Positions 11,523 through 21,886 of a stretch of 40,797 bases of DNA are shown piece after piece (within the stretch, counting starts at the first letter, position 1; every line of letters begins with the position of its first letter). Source of the DNA: Bacteroidota bacterium (GTDB taxonomy: Bacteria > Bacteroidota > Bacteroidia > Chitinophagales > Saprospiraceae); the NCBI GenBank assembly GCA_963169325.1, contig CAUJEY010000310.1, positions 1 through 40,797 of the forward strand. Direction: 5' to 3'. The notes beneath the pieces were generated by a model. It searched no databases, was not told the DNA's origin, and saw nothing but the letters and a program-made list of their open reading frames with translations. The position numbers and the translations under genes were made by a program.

Positions 11523-11552
11523 CCTGTCACGCCCTGACAATTACCTGACAGG
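11523..11552. promoter_or_regulatory. Cluster of TGTCA/TGACA half-sites upstream of groES
   Basis: Within 30 bp there are CCTGTCA (11523-11529), CTGACA (11534-11539) and the palindrome CCTGACAGG (11544-11552). The first two form TGTCA-N5(6)-TGACA inverted sites. The cluster lies about 65-80 bp upstream of the sigma54-like element, the usual place for an enhancer-binding activator; heat-shock control is an inference. Confidence 0.4.
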
Positions 11553-11585
11553 CTATGTGGCAAAAAATAAAGCCCTTAAATATCA

Positions 11586-11684
11586 AATGCCGGACAGCGG
11601 GTGTCAAATATTGTAGAAACTGCGCGTGTTTTATCTTAAAACCCACTACGTCATTTCAACATTCGACATTCGCTGTCCGGCATT
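11586..11684. repeat. Inverted repeat 3' of the metalloprotease gene
   Basis: Arms 11586-11605 and 11665-11684 are complementary over 20 bp with two mismatches (core AATGCCGGACAGCG), and weaker pairing continues inward for about another 15 bp. The loop is ~59 nt. On the minus strand it starts 28 nt after the stop codon of the metalloprotease gene. It could act as a 3' mRNA structure or weak terminator; no clean T-tract follows. Confidence 0.6.
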
Positions 11685-11712
11685 CCACAATCAAGGCATT
11701 GGCCTTGTTTTT

Positions 11713-14469
11713 CTATTCTTTCACAACCCGTCTGATCATGGGTTCCTGATCCTTAGCATATACCCGCACAAAATAAATACCCGGCGGATAATCTCCAAGA
11801 TCAAATTCCCGGCTGTTGTCCTTTCCGGGTACCGGCTGCATCACCAATAACCGGCCATTCAGGTCGAACCATTCTATGACACCTGCTTCATCCGTTTCCG
11901 AATGGAAATTAACGGTCACCCGCCCTGTCGTCGGATTTGGCGAAACCCGCAACGCCTCCGCATCTGATATCGCTGCGTTTTGAAGACTTATAATTGCCCC
12001 TTCGCCATCCGGCAGAGCCACGGGCGTTTCCGTCCCGGTTACATTAGCCGGCGTATTGATATTCAGAATGGCAGTATAAGGCGAAAAGTTATTCGTGCCG
12101 GTACAACGGGCGCGCACCCGGGCATTATAAGTGCGGGCGGGTAGCATATTCGTAATCTGTACTACGGTAGTCGGCAGATTAACAAAGGTCATCCAGGAAC
12201 CGGAAGTAGACAGTTTGATTTGCAGGTCGTAGCCCGTAGCGCCGCTCACCGTGTTCCAACTTATAATGGCTGAGGTTGCCGTCACATTGACCAAGGTAAA
12301 ATTCGCCGGTGTTGCACAGGTTGTGCCGCCACCGGATGCCTGCGTGGTGAACGTCGTGGAGACAAACCCGGAGGCGCCCGCACTACAAACCGTTCGTACA
12401 CGAACGTTGTAGGTGGTGCTCGCCGCCAGACCGCTTAAATTGTAAGCCGTTCCGGTTACGTTGATGGCCGAACTCCAATAACTGGAAGATGTCGTCTTGT
12501 AATACAACTGGTAATAACTTGCTCCTGAACCGGCATTCCAGGTAATATTTGCCGTGGTGGAAGAAGTTGCTGTGGCAGTCAGGTTGGCAGGAGCGCCACA
12601 GGTGGTACCGCCGCCGCCCGTGCTGAAAGAAGCCGTGGCAAATCCGGAAATAACTCCCGAACAAGTGGCCGATACCCGCACATTGTACGTGGAAGCCGCA
12701 GTTAGTCCGTTAAGCGTGTAGGTGGTGGAAGTAAGGTTTACCGGATTGCTCCAGGTGCTGGAACTGGATAATTTATACGACAACTGGTAAGAACCGGCTC
12801 CTGCTACGGCGCCCCAGCTCACCAGCGCCGAAGTGGTGGAGGTGGCGGTGGCGGTCAGATTGCCCGGCGTGCCGCAAGATGTCCCTCCCCCTCCTCCGCC
12901 GGAGGAAGAAAGAAATACAACCCCGTAGCTATATGCCGAACTGCCACTACCGCAAATCGATTGTACCTGTACCTCAATTTCATCGTTAGCAGGCAGGCCG
13001 GAAACATTGTACGGGCTGTTTACATTATTTGCTGTCGTCCAGGAGGTAGCGCCCACGGCGCGCCATTGCAGATTGTATCCGGTGGCTCCACTGACAGCGC
13101 TCCAGGAAACGGTGGCACTGCTGCCGCTGATATTACTCACGGCCAGGCTTTTGGGCGCCAGGCAACTGCCCAATGGCGCACAGGAGCCGGAAAGACAGGT
13201 AGCGCCGCCAACTTCCGTACGTATCTTGTTGCCTGGAAGCGGGCCGAAGCCGTTGTTGAAATTGATACCGTAATTGGTCAAATGGCAATAGCTCATTATC
13301 GTACCGCCGTTCACCGGCGCCGGACCGGATGCGCAGCCTCCTTCGGTGGTAAAACAATTGTCGATGGCGCCACCGGGCCAGGTACACGACTGAGTATGTG
13401 GCGAGCCCAGGTTGTGTCCCATTTCGTGTGTCAACACTTCAACCGTCCAGGAATAGGTTGGAACGGAGGAATAAGACGCCGTTATATCGCTGAAAGCATA
13501 GGCGTAGGAAGGAACGCACAACACATCCACGTATGCGATGCCGCCCAGGTTGTTTCCGCCAATACCGACCAGGTGCGCAATATCGCCGTTATAACTTTTT
13601 CGCAACGCCTTAAATTGGTTGAGCGCCGTGCTGCTGCTGCTGGTGCTGTAGGCATCCGGTGTCACCCAAACGTACACCTGCGACAGGGTGGTGCTTATTT
13701 GCTCATTGGCATACAAAGTGGCCAATTGGTTGAACGCGCCGGCCAGATAATCCACCGTAGCCTGAACGGATCCTTTGTTTTGAAACAACTCGTAGTCGAC
13801 TTCAAAATATACGCGCACGCAGCCGTTTACGTCGGGCTTGCTGTTGGCAGGATCGTTCGGGCGATTTTGATCGTGTTCCAACGCCTCACATGAAAACGGC
13901 GGTTTCGCAGCCACCTCCCGGTCGGAATATAAAATATAATCCGTGGTATTTCCGGGTTGTTCCAATTTACCCAACACCAGGTTGCCATGCCGGTCGTCGG
14001 AGATCAGGGCGGTAACGCCGTTTTGCAAAAAACTAAGGGCAACCAAAGATCTGTCGTCGCCCCGAACCGTTCCCCGGTAGTGCCGCCCGGGCGTATAGCC
14101 AACGGGTTGTTCCCCGGAACTGCTCGTGACAACGCTAAAATCGCCGGTGTAAATACTGACTTCAAGCAGGTCGACCGTCAGTGTCTCATCATGGAAAGGA
14201 AGTTGGAGGGTAAGCGCTTCGGCGAATTTACCGGAGCGTTCGGTTATTTGGGCGACATTAAGGGTGAGAAACTGGGCATTTGGAGCAAATTGAACCGCTG
14301 CTTCATGGCGTTTGGACGCAGGCGTAAAAACGCGGACCGGCTCGAAGCGACCTCCCTGGTCGCGAAACTGCTGCACTGAGGCAGCCACAGGGGACGTTTG
14401 GGCAGAAACCCAAGTAGCGCTCACCACCAGCCAAAGGGCCGGCAGGAGAAAAAAACGAAGGCATAACAT
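11713..14469 (-). CDS. Secreted M12-type zinc metalloprotease with four Fn3 domains and T9SS domain
   Basis: 918 aa. Signal peptide to about residue 23 (LVVSATWVSAQ). A prodomain-like region (~30-200) precedes a reprolysin-like catalytic domain (~215-430). The zinc motif HEMGHNLGSPH at residues 348-358 matches HExxHxxGxxH, with a later downstream Met (GGTIMSYCH) fitting the metzincin Met-turn. Four fibronectin type III domains (~440-810) follow, joined by Gly/Ser/Thr linkers (SSSGGGGGGTSCG, SSTGGGGTTCG-like). A T9SS sorting domain begins at RVSPNPTTG. It therefore cleaves proteins outside the cell or at the surface; the substrate is unknown. The gene stands alone, divergent from gcvP; its leader carries the 14521-14597 repeat tract in its own orientation. 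Confidence 0.93.
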   Translation of the reverse strand: MLCLRFFLLPALWLVVSATWVSAQTSPVAASVQQFRDQGGRFEPVRVFTPASKRHEAAVQFAPNAQFLTLNVAQITERSGKFAEALTLQLPFHDETLTVDLLEVSIYTGDFSVVTSSSGEQPVGYTPGRHYRGTVRGDDRSLVALSFLQNGVTALISDDRHGNLVLGKLEQPGNTTDYILYSDREVAAKPPFSCEALEHDQNRPNDPANSKPDVNGCVRVYFEVDYELFQNKGSVQATVDYLAGAFNQLATLYANEQISTTLSQVYVWVTPDAYSTSSSSTALNQFKALRKSYNGDIAHLVGIGGNNLGGIAYVDVLCVPSYAYAFSDITASYSSVPTYSWTVEVLTHEMGHNLGSPHTQSCTWPGGAIDNCFTTEGGCASGPAPVNGGTIMSYCHLTNYGINFNNGFGPLPGNKIRTEVGGATCLSGSCAPLGSCLAPKSLAVSNISGSSATVSWSAVSGATGYNLQWRAVGATSWTTANNVNSPYNVSGLPANDEIEVQVQSICGSGSSAYSYGVVFLSSSGGGGGGTSCGTPGNLTATATSTTSALVSWGAVAGAGSYQLSYKLSSSSTWSNPVNLTSTTYTLNGLTAASTYNVRVSATCSGVISGFATASFSTGGGGTTCGAPANLTATATSSTTANITWNAGSGASYYQLYYKTTSSSYWSSAINVTGTAYNLSGLAASTTYNVRVRTVCSAGASGFVSTTFTTQASGGGTTCATPANFTLVNVTATSAIISWNTVSGATGYDLQIKLSTSGSWMTFVNLPTTVVQITNMLPARTYNARVRARCTGTNNFSPYTAILNINTPANVTGTETPVALPDGEGAIISLQNAAISDAEALRVSPNPTTGRVTVNFHSETDEAGVIEWFDLNGRLLVMQPVPGKDNSREFDLGDYPPGIYFVRVYAKDQEPMIRRVVKE

Positions 14470-14520
14470 AAACCGATATTTAAGGATGAATAGAAATCAA
14501 TCCGATGGATTAGGATTAAA

Positions 14521-14597
14521 AAAAGGGTTACTGGTTATTTTGGGTTTGAGGGTTTCTGGTTTTCTTAGGTTGGAGGGTTTCTGGTTGGAGGGTTAAC
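14521..14597 (-). repeat. Degenerate AACCAGAAACCCTCA-type tract upstream of the metalloprotease
   Basis: The minus strand reads copies of CCAACCAGAAACCCTC and AACCAGTAACCC, the same unit as the 15-bp tract in front of yraN. It ends 50-60 nt before the metalloprotease ATG. Its orientation follows that gene and not gcvP. Confidence 0.7.
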
Positions 14598-14801
14598 AGA
14601 TGCCTCGTAAACGGCGCAATGGCTGCACTATTTCCTGCCTGGAAAAACTTTAACGTTAAAAAATTTTCCTGCAACGACCAGTTGTGTTGAATACCTGCAT
14701 TTGTCAAAAAGGTTAAAAATTTTACCCGGACGGGGTGCCCGGACGCACCGAACAATATATACCTTCGCGCTGTTTTTTGACCCTCCATTTCCCAATCCTC
14801 C

Positions 14802-14912
14802 CCTCAAACCAGAACCTTCAAACCAGAAACCTTCAAACCCTCGAACCCTTCGAACCAGTAACTCTCAAACCAGAAACCTCTCTAACCAGAAACCTTCAAA
14901 CCATTTTTACCA
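14802..14912 (+). repeat. Degenerate CTTCAAACCAGAAAC tract upstream of gcvP
   Basis: About seven imperfect copies of the 15-bp unit AACCAGAAACCTTCA (variants ACCCTCGAACCCTTCG and ACCAGTAACTCTC) end 32 nt before the gcvP ATG. Same family as 23200-23319. Confidence 0.75.
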
Positions 14913-14944
14913 CCACATTCTGTGACCAACATCCTATATACGTG

Positions 14945-17812
<2,868 letters not shown>

Positions 17813-17887
17813 TAGATTTTTCCTTTCGCCGATAAATTCCGGCATTTCGGTCGTTAATTTCGGTCGAAAAGGAATATCGGTGCAACG

Positions 17888-17934
17888 TTGCCGGCTTCCA
17901 TGCATCTATGCATGTAGAAGCCGGCAATTTTTTT
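17888..17934 (+). terminator. Intrinsic terminator of gcvP
   Basis: An 11-bp perfect stem TTGCCGGCTTC / GAAGCCGGCAA (17888-17898, 17917-17927) encloses an inner ATGCAT/ATGCAT pairing and is followed directly by seven T. It lies 76 nt after the gcvP stop. Confidence 0.93.
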
Positions 17935-18004
17935 GCCCCCTTCTCCCTGCTATGAAAACATGTAAATAAAGAAAAACTTCACAGAAAGTTTGATTTGGTT
18001 ACTC

Positions 18005-18035
18005 GCCCCGGCAAACGTGCCGGGGCATTTTTTTT
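18005..18035 (+). terminator. Second, tandem intrinsic terminator
   Basis: A 9-bp perfect stem GCCCCGGCA / TGCCGGGGC with an AACG loop, then A and eight T. It points in the plus direction like the first, 70 nt further on, and cannot serve the minus-strand dioxygenase gene because no T-tract follows on that strand. It is either a backup for gcvP or ends a short transcript from 17935-18004. Confidence 0.9.
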
Positions 18036-18060
18036 GTCCTCCCTAAATGAAATGCCCTTT

Positions 18061-19215
18061 CTACGGCAACCAGGTTTGATAATACTCCGGGTCCTCAATC
18101 CCGGCGGCATATTCCGTCATCAACAACGGTCGGAAAGTATCCACCATCACTGCCAGTTCCCGCGTTTCTTTGGCGCCGATACTTTTTTCCACGGTACCCG
18201 GGTGCGGCCCATGCGGAATACCGCCCGGATGCAACGTGATCATGCCGCGTTCGACGTGTTTCCGGCTCATAAAATCCCCGTCCACGTAATACAGCACTTC
18301 ATCGGAGTCGATGTTCGAGTGGTTGTACGGGGCAGGAATGGCCAACGGGTGATAGTCGTACATGCGGGGTACAAAGGAACAGATCACAAAATTGCGCCCG
18401 TCAAACGTCTGGTGAATCGGCGGCGGCAAGTGAACCCGCCCGGTGATGGGCTCAAAATTGTGGATGGAAAAAGCGTAGGGATATACGAATCCGTCCCAGC
18501 CAATCAGGTCGAACGGGTGGTTTAGGTAATGATAAGGGTAAATAATATCCTGTTTTTTGATGTAAAACAGGAAATCGCCGCGCTCGTCGTGGGTTTCCAG
18601 ATCAATGGGTTTGCGGAAATCCCGTTCGCAGAACGGCGAATGTTCCATGAGTTGTCCGAAGGAATTACGGTAGCGTTTCGGCGTAGTGATGGGGCCGTAA
18701 CTTTCCACGATGAACAGCCGGTTGTCCGGGCCGTCGAATTCGATTTGGTAGGTCGTTCCACGCGGCACAACCACATAATCGCCACAATCGAACGGAAGGT
18801 TGCCGTACATCGTGCGCAGACGTCCGGCGCCCTGGTGGATAAAGATCACCTCGTCGGCATCGGCATTTTTGAAAAAATAATCCGTCATACTCTTCCGGGG
18901 AGCTGCCAGAATAATTTTACAGTCGTTGTTCACCAAAACCGGTTTGCGCGATTTCAGGTAATCGTCTTCGGGTTCTATTTTGAAGCCCAGCAGACTGCGG
19001 TGTTTCAATTGTTTATCATGTACTGTCCGGGGCGCCACACTATAGGGTTCGTTCACCTGAACGATCTGGGTGGGGGCGTTGCAATGGTACAACAGTGAAT
19101 GCAGGTCGCTGAATCCCTCGGTGCTGAATAATTCTTCGTGATACAGTTCGCCGTCAGGTTTTCGGAACTGCGTATGCCGTTTTGGCGGGACTTGCCCAAG
19201 ACTGTGGTAATGCAT
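18061..19215 (-). CDS. Homogentisate 1,2-dioxygenase family protein
   Basis: 384 aa, cupin-fold non-haem iron dioxygenase family; classical members open the ring of homogentisate in tyrosine and phenylalanine breakdown. Visible family features are VPRGTTYQIEFDG (~150-162), WDGFVYPYAFSIHNFEPITGRVHLPPPIHQTF (~240-270), FVPRMYDYHP, and the metal region HSNIDSDEVLYY (H299) with HPGGIPHGPHPG (H329, H335, H338). The usual H-x5-E spacing places an Asp (D305) where the glutamate ligand is expected, with E306 next to it, so this is a divergent branch and the substrate is less certain than the fold. No other tyrosine-catabolic gene is adjacent. It starts 26 nt after selU, but a promoter-like TACCTTTG lies inside the end of selU. 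Confidence 0.85.
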   Translation of the reverse strand: MHYHSLGQVPPKRHTQFRKPDGELYHEELFSTEGFSDLHSLLYHCNAPTQIVQVNEPYSVAPRTVHDKQLKHRSLLGFKIEPEDDYLKSRKPVLVNNDCKIILAAPRKSMTDYFFKNADADEVIFIHQGAGRLRTMYGNLPFDCGDYVVVPRGTTYQIEFDGPDNRLFIVESYGPITTPKRYRNSFGQLMEHSPFCERDFRKPIDLETHDERGDFLFYIKKQDIIYPYHYLNHPFDLIGWDGFVYPYAFSIHNFEPITGRVHLPPPIHQTFDGRNFVICSFVPRMYDYHPLAIPAPYNHSNIDSDEVLYYVDGDFMSRKHVERGMITLHPGGIPHGPHPGTVEKSIGAKETRELAVMVDTFRPLLMTEYAAGIEDPEYYQTWLP

Positions 19216-19241
19216 AAGATATTCGATACGGAATGGTTAGT

Positions 19242-20309
19242 CTAATGCTGTTCGACAGTCAAAGGTACTGGTTTTCCACTTACCAAAAGGTTAGCCTGAT
19301 GCAGACATTCCAGTGCTATTTTCGGAAAGTCAGCATGTTCAAAACGCAGCATCCGGATATCCGGCGACGTATTGTTTTCCAAACCGAAGCGGTAGGTTTT
19401 GTCGTAATACTGGAGCGCTACGGCGGCGGCGGCGGCATAATCGCCGGCCTGAAGTGCCTCCACGGCGGATTTCAGGTGCTGCCCGCCCAATTTTCGTTCA
19501 ATTTTTTGGAAGGCAGCCTCCAGTTCGCCGGAAGAAAATCCGGTGTAATCGTCCACTAAATTTTTTATCCGGCACTCGAGGGGCACTTCAATATTGAACA
19601 AGGGCGACGCCTTAAAATGTTTCCAGAATCCATCCGGAATAAAAACCCGGCCGATGCTCCGGCTTTCGTTTTCCAGCCAAACCCGCCGGCTCGAATCCAC
19701 CTGGAGCATGCGCTCGAATAAATCGTTTTCAAACTGTTCCACAGTGGGTTGCGGCAATTCGCCGATGGCGCCGAAAGCGGAGCCTTTGTGGTGCGCGAGC
19801 GCTTCCAGGTCGATAATTTGCTCGCCTAAGCGCTGCAATTCCCGCAAGATTTTGGTTTTGCCCGTGCCGGTTTGCCCGCCGATTACGATCATACGAAGCG
19901 ACATCTGTTCGAACGATTCCAGTACATGCCGCCGGTAATTTTTATAACCGCCTTCCAGGGTAACCACCTCGAAACCGGACTGCCGGAACAACCAGGCCAT
20001 ACTCCGGCTGCGTTGTCCGCCGCGCCAGCAATGCACTGCCAACCGCCGGTTTGGGGCCAATTTCCGGGCCTCCCGCACGAACCGTTCCATTTTAGGGCCC
20101 ACTATTTTGAGCCCCAGAAGCATGGCCTCTTCCTTCCCCTGTTGTTTGTACAGTGTGCCGACCTGCGCCCTTTCCTCGTCGCTGAACAAGGGAAAACTAT
20201 AAGCGCCCGGAATATGCCCTTGCACATACTCGCCCGGGGAGCGGACATCGAGCACAACGCAGTTGTCGCGGGCGGTGAGAAATTCGGCAGGCGCTATATG
20301 TGATTCCAT
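19242..20309 (-). CDS. selU: tRNA 2-selenouridine / geranyl-2-thiouridine synthase
   Basis: 355 aa from the ATG at 20309 (MESHIAPAEFL). The longer frame to 20390 is rejected because a promoter element lies inside it. SelU (MnmH) acts on wobble 2-thiouridine of tRNAs, replacing sulfur by selenium through a geranylated intermediate. Residues ~5-125 are a rhodanese domain with the catalytic Cys at C94 in HCWRGGQRS. Residues ~140-330 form a P-loop domain with Walker A GGQTGTGKT (144-152). The length is typical. No selD lies in the window, so the selenium source is unknown. It is followed by the dioxygenase gene after 26 nt and preceded by the nuclease gene (77-nt gap) on the same strand. Confidence 0.94.
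   Translation of the reverse strand: MESHIAPAEFLTARDNCVVLDVRSPGEYVQGHIPGAYSFPLFSDEERAQVGTLYKQQGKEEAMLLGLKIVGPKMERFVREARKLAPNRRLAVHCWRGGQRSRSMAWLFRQSGFEVVTLEGGYKNYRRHVLESFEQMSLRMIVIGGQTGTGKTKILRELQRLGEQIIDLEALAHHKGSAFGAIGELPQPTVEQFENDLFERMLQVDSSRRVWLENESRSIGRVFIPDGFWKHFKASPLFNIEVPLECRIKNLVDDYTGFSSGELEAAFQKIERKLGGQHLKSAVEALQAGDYAAAAAVALQYYDKTYRFGLENNTSPDIRMLRFEHADFPKIALECLHQANLLVSGKPVPLTVEQH
19260..19267 (-). promoter_or_regulatory. Bacteroidota -7 element for the dioxygenase gene
   Basis: The minus strand reads TACCTTTG, a perfect TAnnTTTG match, 45 nt before the dioxygenase ATG and within the 3' end of selU. A TTTTG at 19284-19288 is a possible -33 element, with a slightly short 16-nt spacer. 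Confidence 0.5.
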
Positions 20310-20317
20310 GATAAGCG

Positions 20318-20325
20318 CAAAAGTA
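20318..20325 (-). promoter_or_regulatory. Bacteroidota -7 element for selU; near-leaderless transcript
   Basis: The minus strand reads TACTTTTG, matching TAnnTTTG, only 8 nt before the ATG at 20309. Transcription would start almost at the start codon. No strong -33 TTG is seen. It decides the start codon of selU. Confidence 0.55.
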
Positions 20326-20386
20326 GTTGTTTGTTGCTTAGGTGTAACATACCGGCGGTTGAAACACCCTACGCCGTAAAAGGGGC

Positions 20387-21772
20387 TCAAAGCGCCACCT
20401 TCCGCACCACCCTTTTTCCATCCATGTATCCCCGGATAATCCGCGCCGCATCAGGATCGGAATACGGCTTTTTCACGACTTCCAGTAAATCGGCCGGCTG
20501 ATAGGTTTCCCCGGCATCGACAAAACCAAAACCGAGAAACTGTCCGTCTTTTACGGCCACGACGGCCTGCTCGCTGTCTTGGCGGCCGTTTTCCAGGAGG
20601 ACGAAGCTACCCGGCAAACCGCGGGACAACACCGATAATGCTTCCGCTACCCGTTCGTTGTAGGCTTCCGGCGATTCGGCGCCCACGCAGGCGCCGTAAC
20701 ATTGGTGCATGGTGTAGTGGAAACAGGCGTGTTCGCGGCTGTCCAGGTTGCACAATTTACCGCAGAGCTGATGTTGCCGGGCCATGCTGTCCAGCCAGGC
20801 GCGGGCGCTGGTCAGCTTGGGAAAGTCGGCTACCAGTTCCAACTGGCGCATATTGCGTTTGGAGCGCTGGCCGGCCGCGAGGCAGCGATACCCACGTTGA
20901 TCGGTGTAGGTAAAAATGCAACCGGTGAATTGCCGCAGCCGCAAGGCCCGGTTGATGGGCGGTTGCAGGCGTTTTATTTCGGCGCTTTCAAGCAGCAGGG
21001 CGACCAATTCGCTGCCGGTGATTTCAAAACTGAAATCGGCCACGCCGGCGCGGAGTTTTTCGCCCTTGGGCGTTTGGTCGGCAAAGTGTTCGAACAAGCG
21101 TTTGCGGATATTCAGGCTTTTGCCGACATAAATCACTTCTCCGCGATCGTCGTGCAGGTAATACACGCCGCAGCTTTCGGGCGCCGCGTGCAGGCGGTCG
21201 AGGGTGATGTTTTGCGGAAGTTTGGATGCCCGGACGCCGTTGTCGACCAGTGCTTTTAAACTGTCGGCGCCTTCCTGCGCCGCCATAATCCGTTCAAAAA
21301 TTTGCACCGTGGCCAGGGTATCGTCGAGTGCGCGGTGACTTTGTTCGGCATAAATCCCGAAATGGCGTTTCAGGTTACTCAGGCTGTAACTGGCCAGGCC
21401 GGGGAAAACAATACGCGACAAACGTACGGTACAGAGTTGTTTCCGGGAAAAAGAATACCCCAAACGCGCAAATTCTTCGCGCACGAAACTGTAATCGAAC
21501 GACACGTTGTGCGCCACAAAAATAGCGCCCTCCGTCAACTCCACGATTTGTTTGGCTACCTCGAAAAATTTTGGCGCATGCGCCACCATCTCGTCCGTTA
21601 TGCCGGTGAGTTGGGTAATATTCCAGGGGATGCTGCGCTCGGGATTGAGTAACGTACTATAGGTATCCGTCACTTGCGCGCCGTCGTGCAACACAATCGC
21701 GATTTCGGTGATCCGTTCGAAACGAGCCATACCACCGGTCGTTTCAACGTCTATAATGGCGTATTTTGGCAT
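20387..21772 (-). CDS. DnaQ-like DEDDh exonuclease fused to a GIY-YIG nuclease domain
   Basis: 461 aa from the ATG at 21772 (MPKYAIIDVETTGG); the frame to 21805 is rejected because the likely promoter at 21803-21810 overlaps it. Residues 1-165 are a DEDDh 3'-5' exonuclease like the DNA polymerase III epsilon subunit: D8, E10, D93 (SFDYSF), H146 and D151 (HRALDD). Residues ~200-285 are a UvrC/Cho-type GIY-YIG domain: GVYY (202-205), YVG (215-217), R223. The remaining ~175 aa include Cys-rich segments (LCNLDSREHACFHYTMHQCYGAC) resembling the UvrC Cys region. The fusion is known in several phyla, and a role in DNA repair is likely by homology to Cho/UvrC. It is divergent from namZ across 114 bp with promoters facing both ways. 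Confidence 0.93.
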   Translation of the reverse strand: MPKYAIIDVETTGGMARFERITEIAIVLHDGAQVTDTYSTLLNPERSIPWNITQLTGITDEMVAHAPKFFEVAKQIVELTEGAIFVAHNVSFDYSFVREEFARLGYSFSRKQLCTVRLSRIVFPGLASYSLSNLKRHFGIYAEQSHRALDDTLATVQIFERIMAAQEGADSLKALVDNGVRASKLPQNITLDRLHAAPESCGVYYLHDDRGEVIYVGKSLNIRKRLFEHFADQTPKGEKLRAGVADFSFEITGSELVALLLESAEIKRLQPPINRALRLRQFTGCIFTYTDQRGYRCLAAGQRSKRNMRQLELVADFPKLTSARAWLDSMARQHQLCGKLCNLDSREHACFHYTMHQCYGACVGAESPEAYNERVAEALSVLSRGLPGSFVLLENGRQDSEQAVVAVKDGQFLGFGFVDAGETYQPADLLEVVKKPYSDPDAARIIRGYMDGKRVVRKVAL

Positions 21773-21802
21773 TGAAAAACAAGAGACAGAAAAAAAGTGG
21801 CA

Positions 21803-21810
21803 CAAATGTA
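21803..21810 (-). promoter_or_regulatory. Bacteroidota -7 element for the nuclease gene
   Basis: The minus strand reads TACATTTG (TAnnTTTG), 30 nt before the ATG at 21772. A TTG at 21825-21827 is 14 nt upstream, closer than usual for a -33 element. Confidence 0.5.
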
Positions 21811-21835
21811 AAACATTTCGTTTTCAATTACACAC

Positions 21836-21865
21836 CTTTGTTAACAACACTTCGTTTTACTTTTG
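21836..21865 (+). promoter_or_regulatory. Bacteroidota promoter for namZ
   Basis: CTTTG (21836-21840), 17 nt, then TACTTTTG (21858-21865) match the sigma-ABfr consensus TTTG-N17-23-TAnnTTTG. The expected start is about 21871, leaving a ~15-nt leader before the ATG at 21887. Confidence 0.7.
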
Positions 21866-21886
21866 TGCATTAATTCTGAAAATTAC

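Larger units (their letters stand above)
11382..11712. other. 331-bp gene-free region upstream of groES
   Basis: No coding region is supported here. Reading on the minus strand, it holds the 3' inverted repeat of the metalloprotease gene (11586-11684), a cluster of TGTCA half-sites (11523-11552), a sigma54-like promoter (11458-11473) and the groES leader. Confidence 0.7.
14470..14944. other. 475-bp gene-free region between the divergent metalloprotease and gcvP genes
   Basis: It contains two low-complexity tracts, one oriented toward each gene (14521-14597 on minus, 14802-14912 on plus), separated by ~200 bp of A/T-rich sequence. A degenerate -7-like TACCTTCG at 14760-14767 could serve gcvP. 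No RNA gene is recognised. The open frame running from 14735 into gcvP is the tract read through. Confidence 0.6.

Noticed and set aside
12961-13893. 310-aa open frame on the plus strand inside the metalloprotease gene
   Set aside because: The opposite strand encodes the intact HExxHxxGxxH protease; this frame has no recognisable features.
14840-14872. Possible tRNA T-arm (GTTCGA-like strings)
   Set aside because: The strings belong to the degenerate repeat tract; no acceptor stem or anticodon arm can be built around them.
14735-14944. 70-residue N-terminal extension of GcvP
   Set aside because: It translates the repeat tract; the conserved N-terminus starts at 14945.
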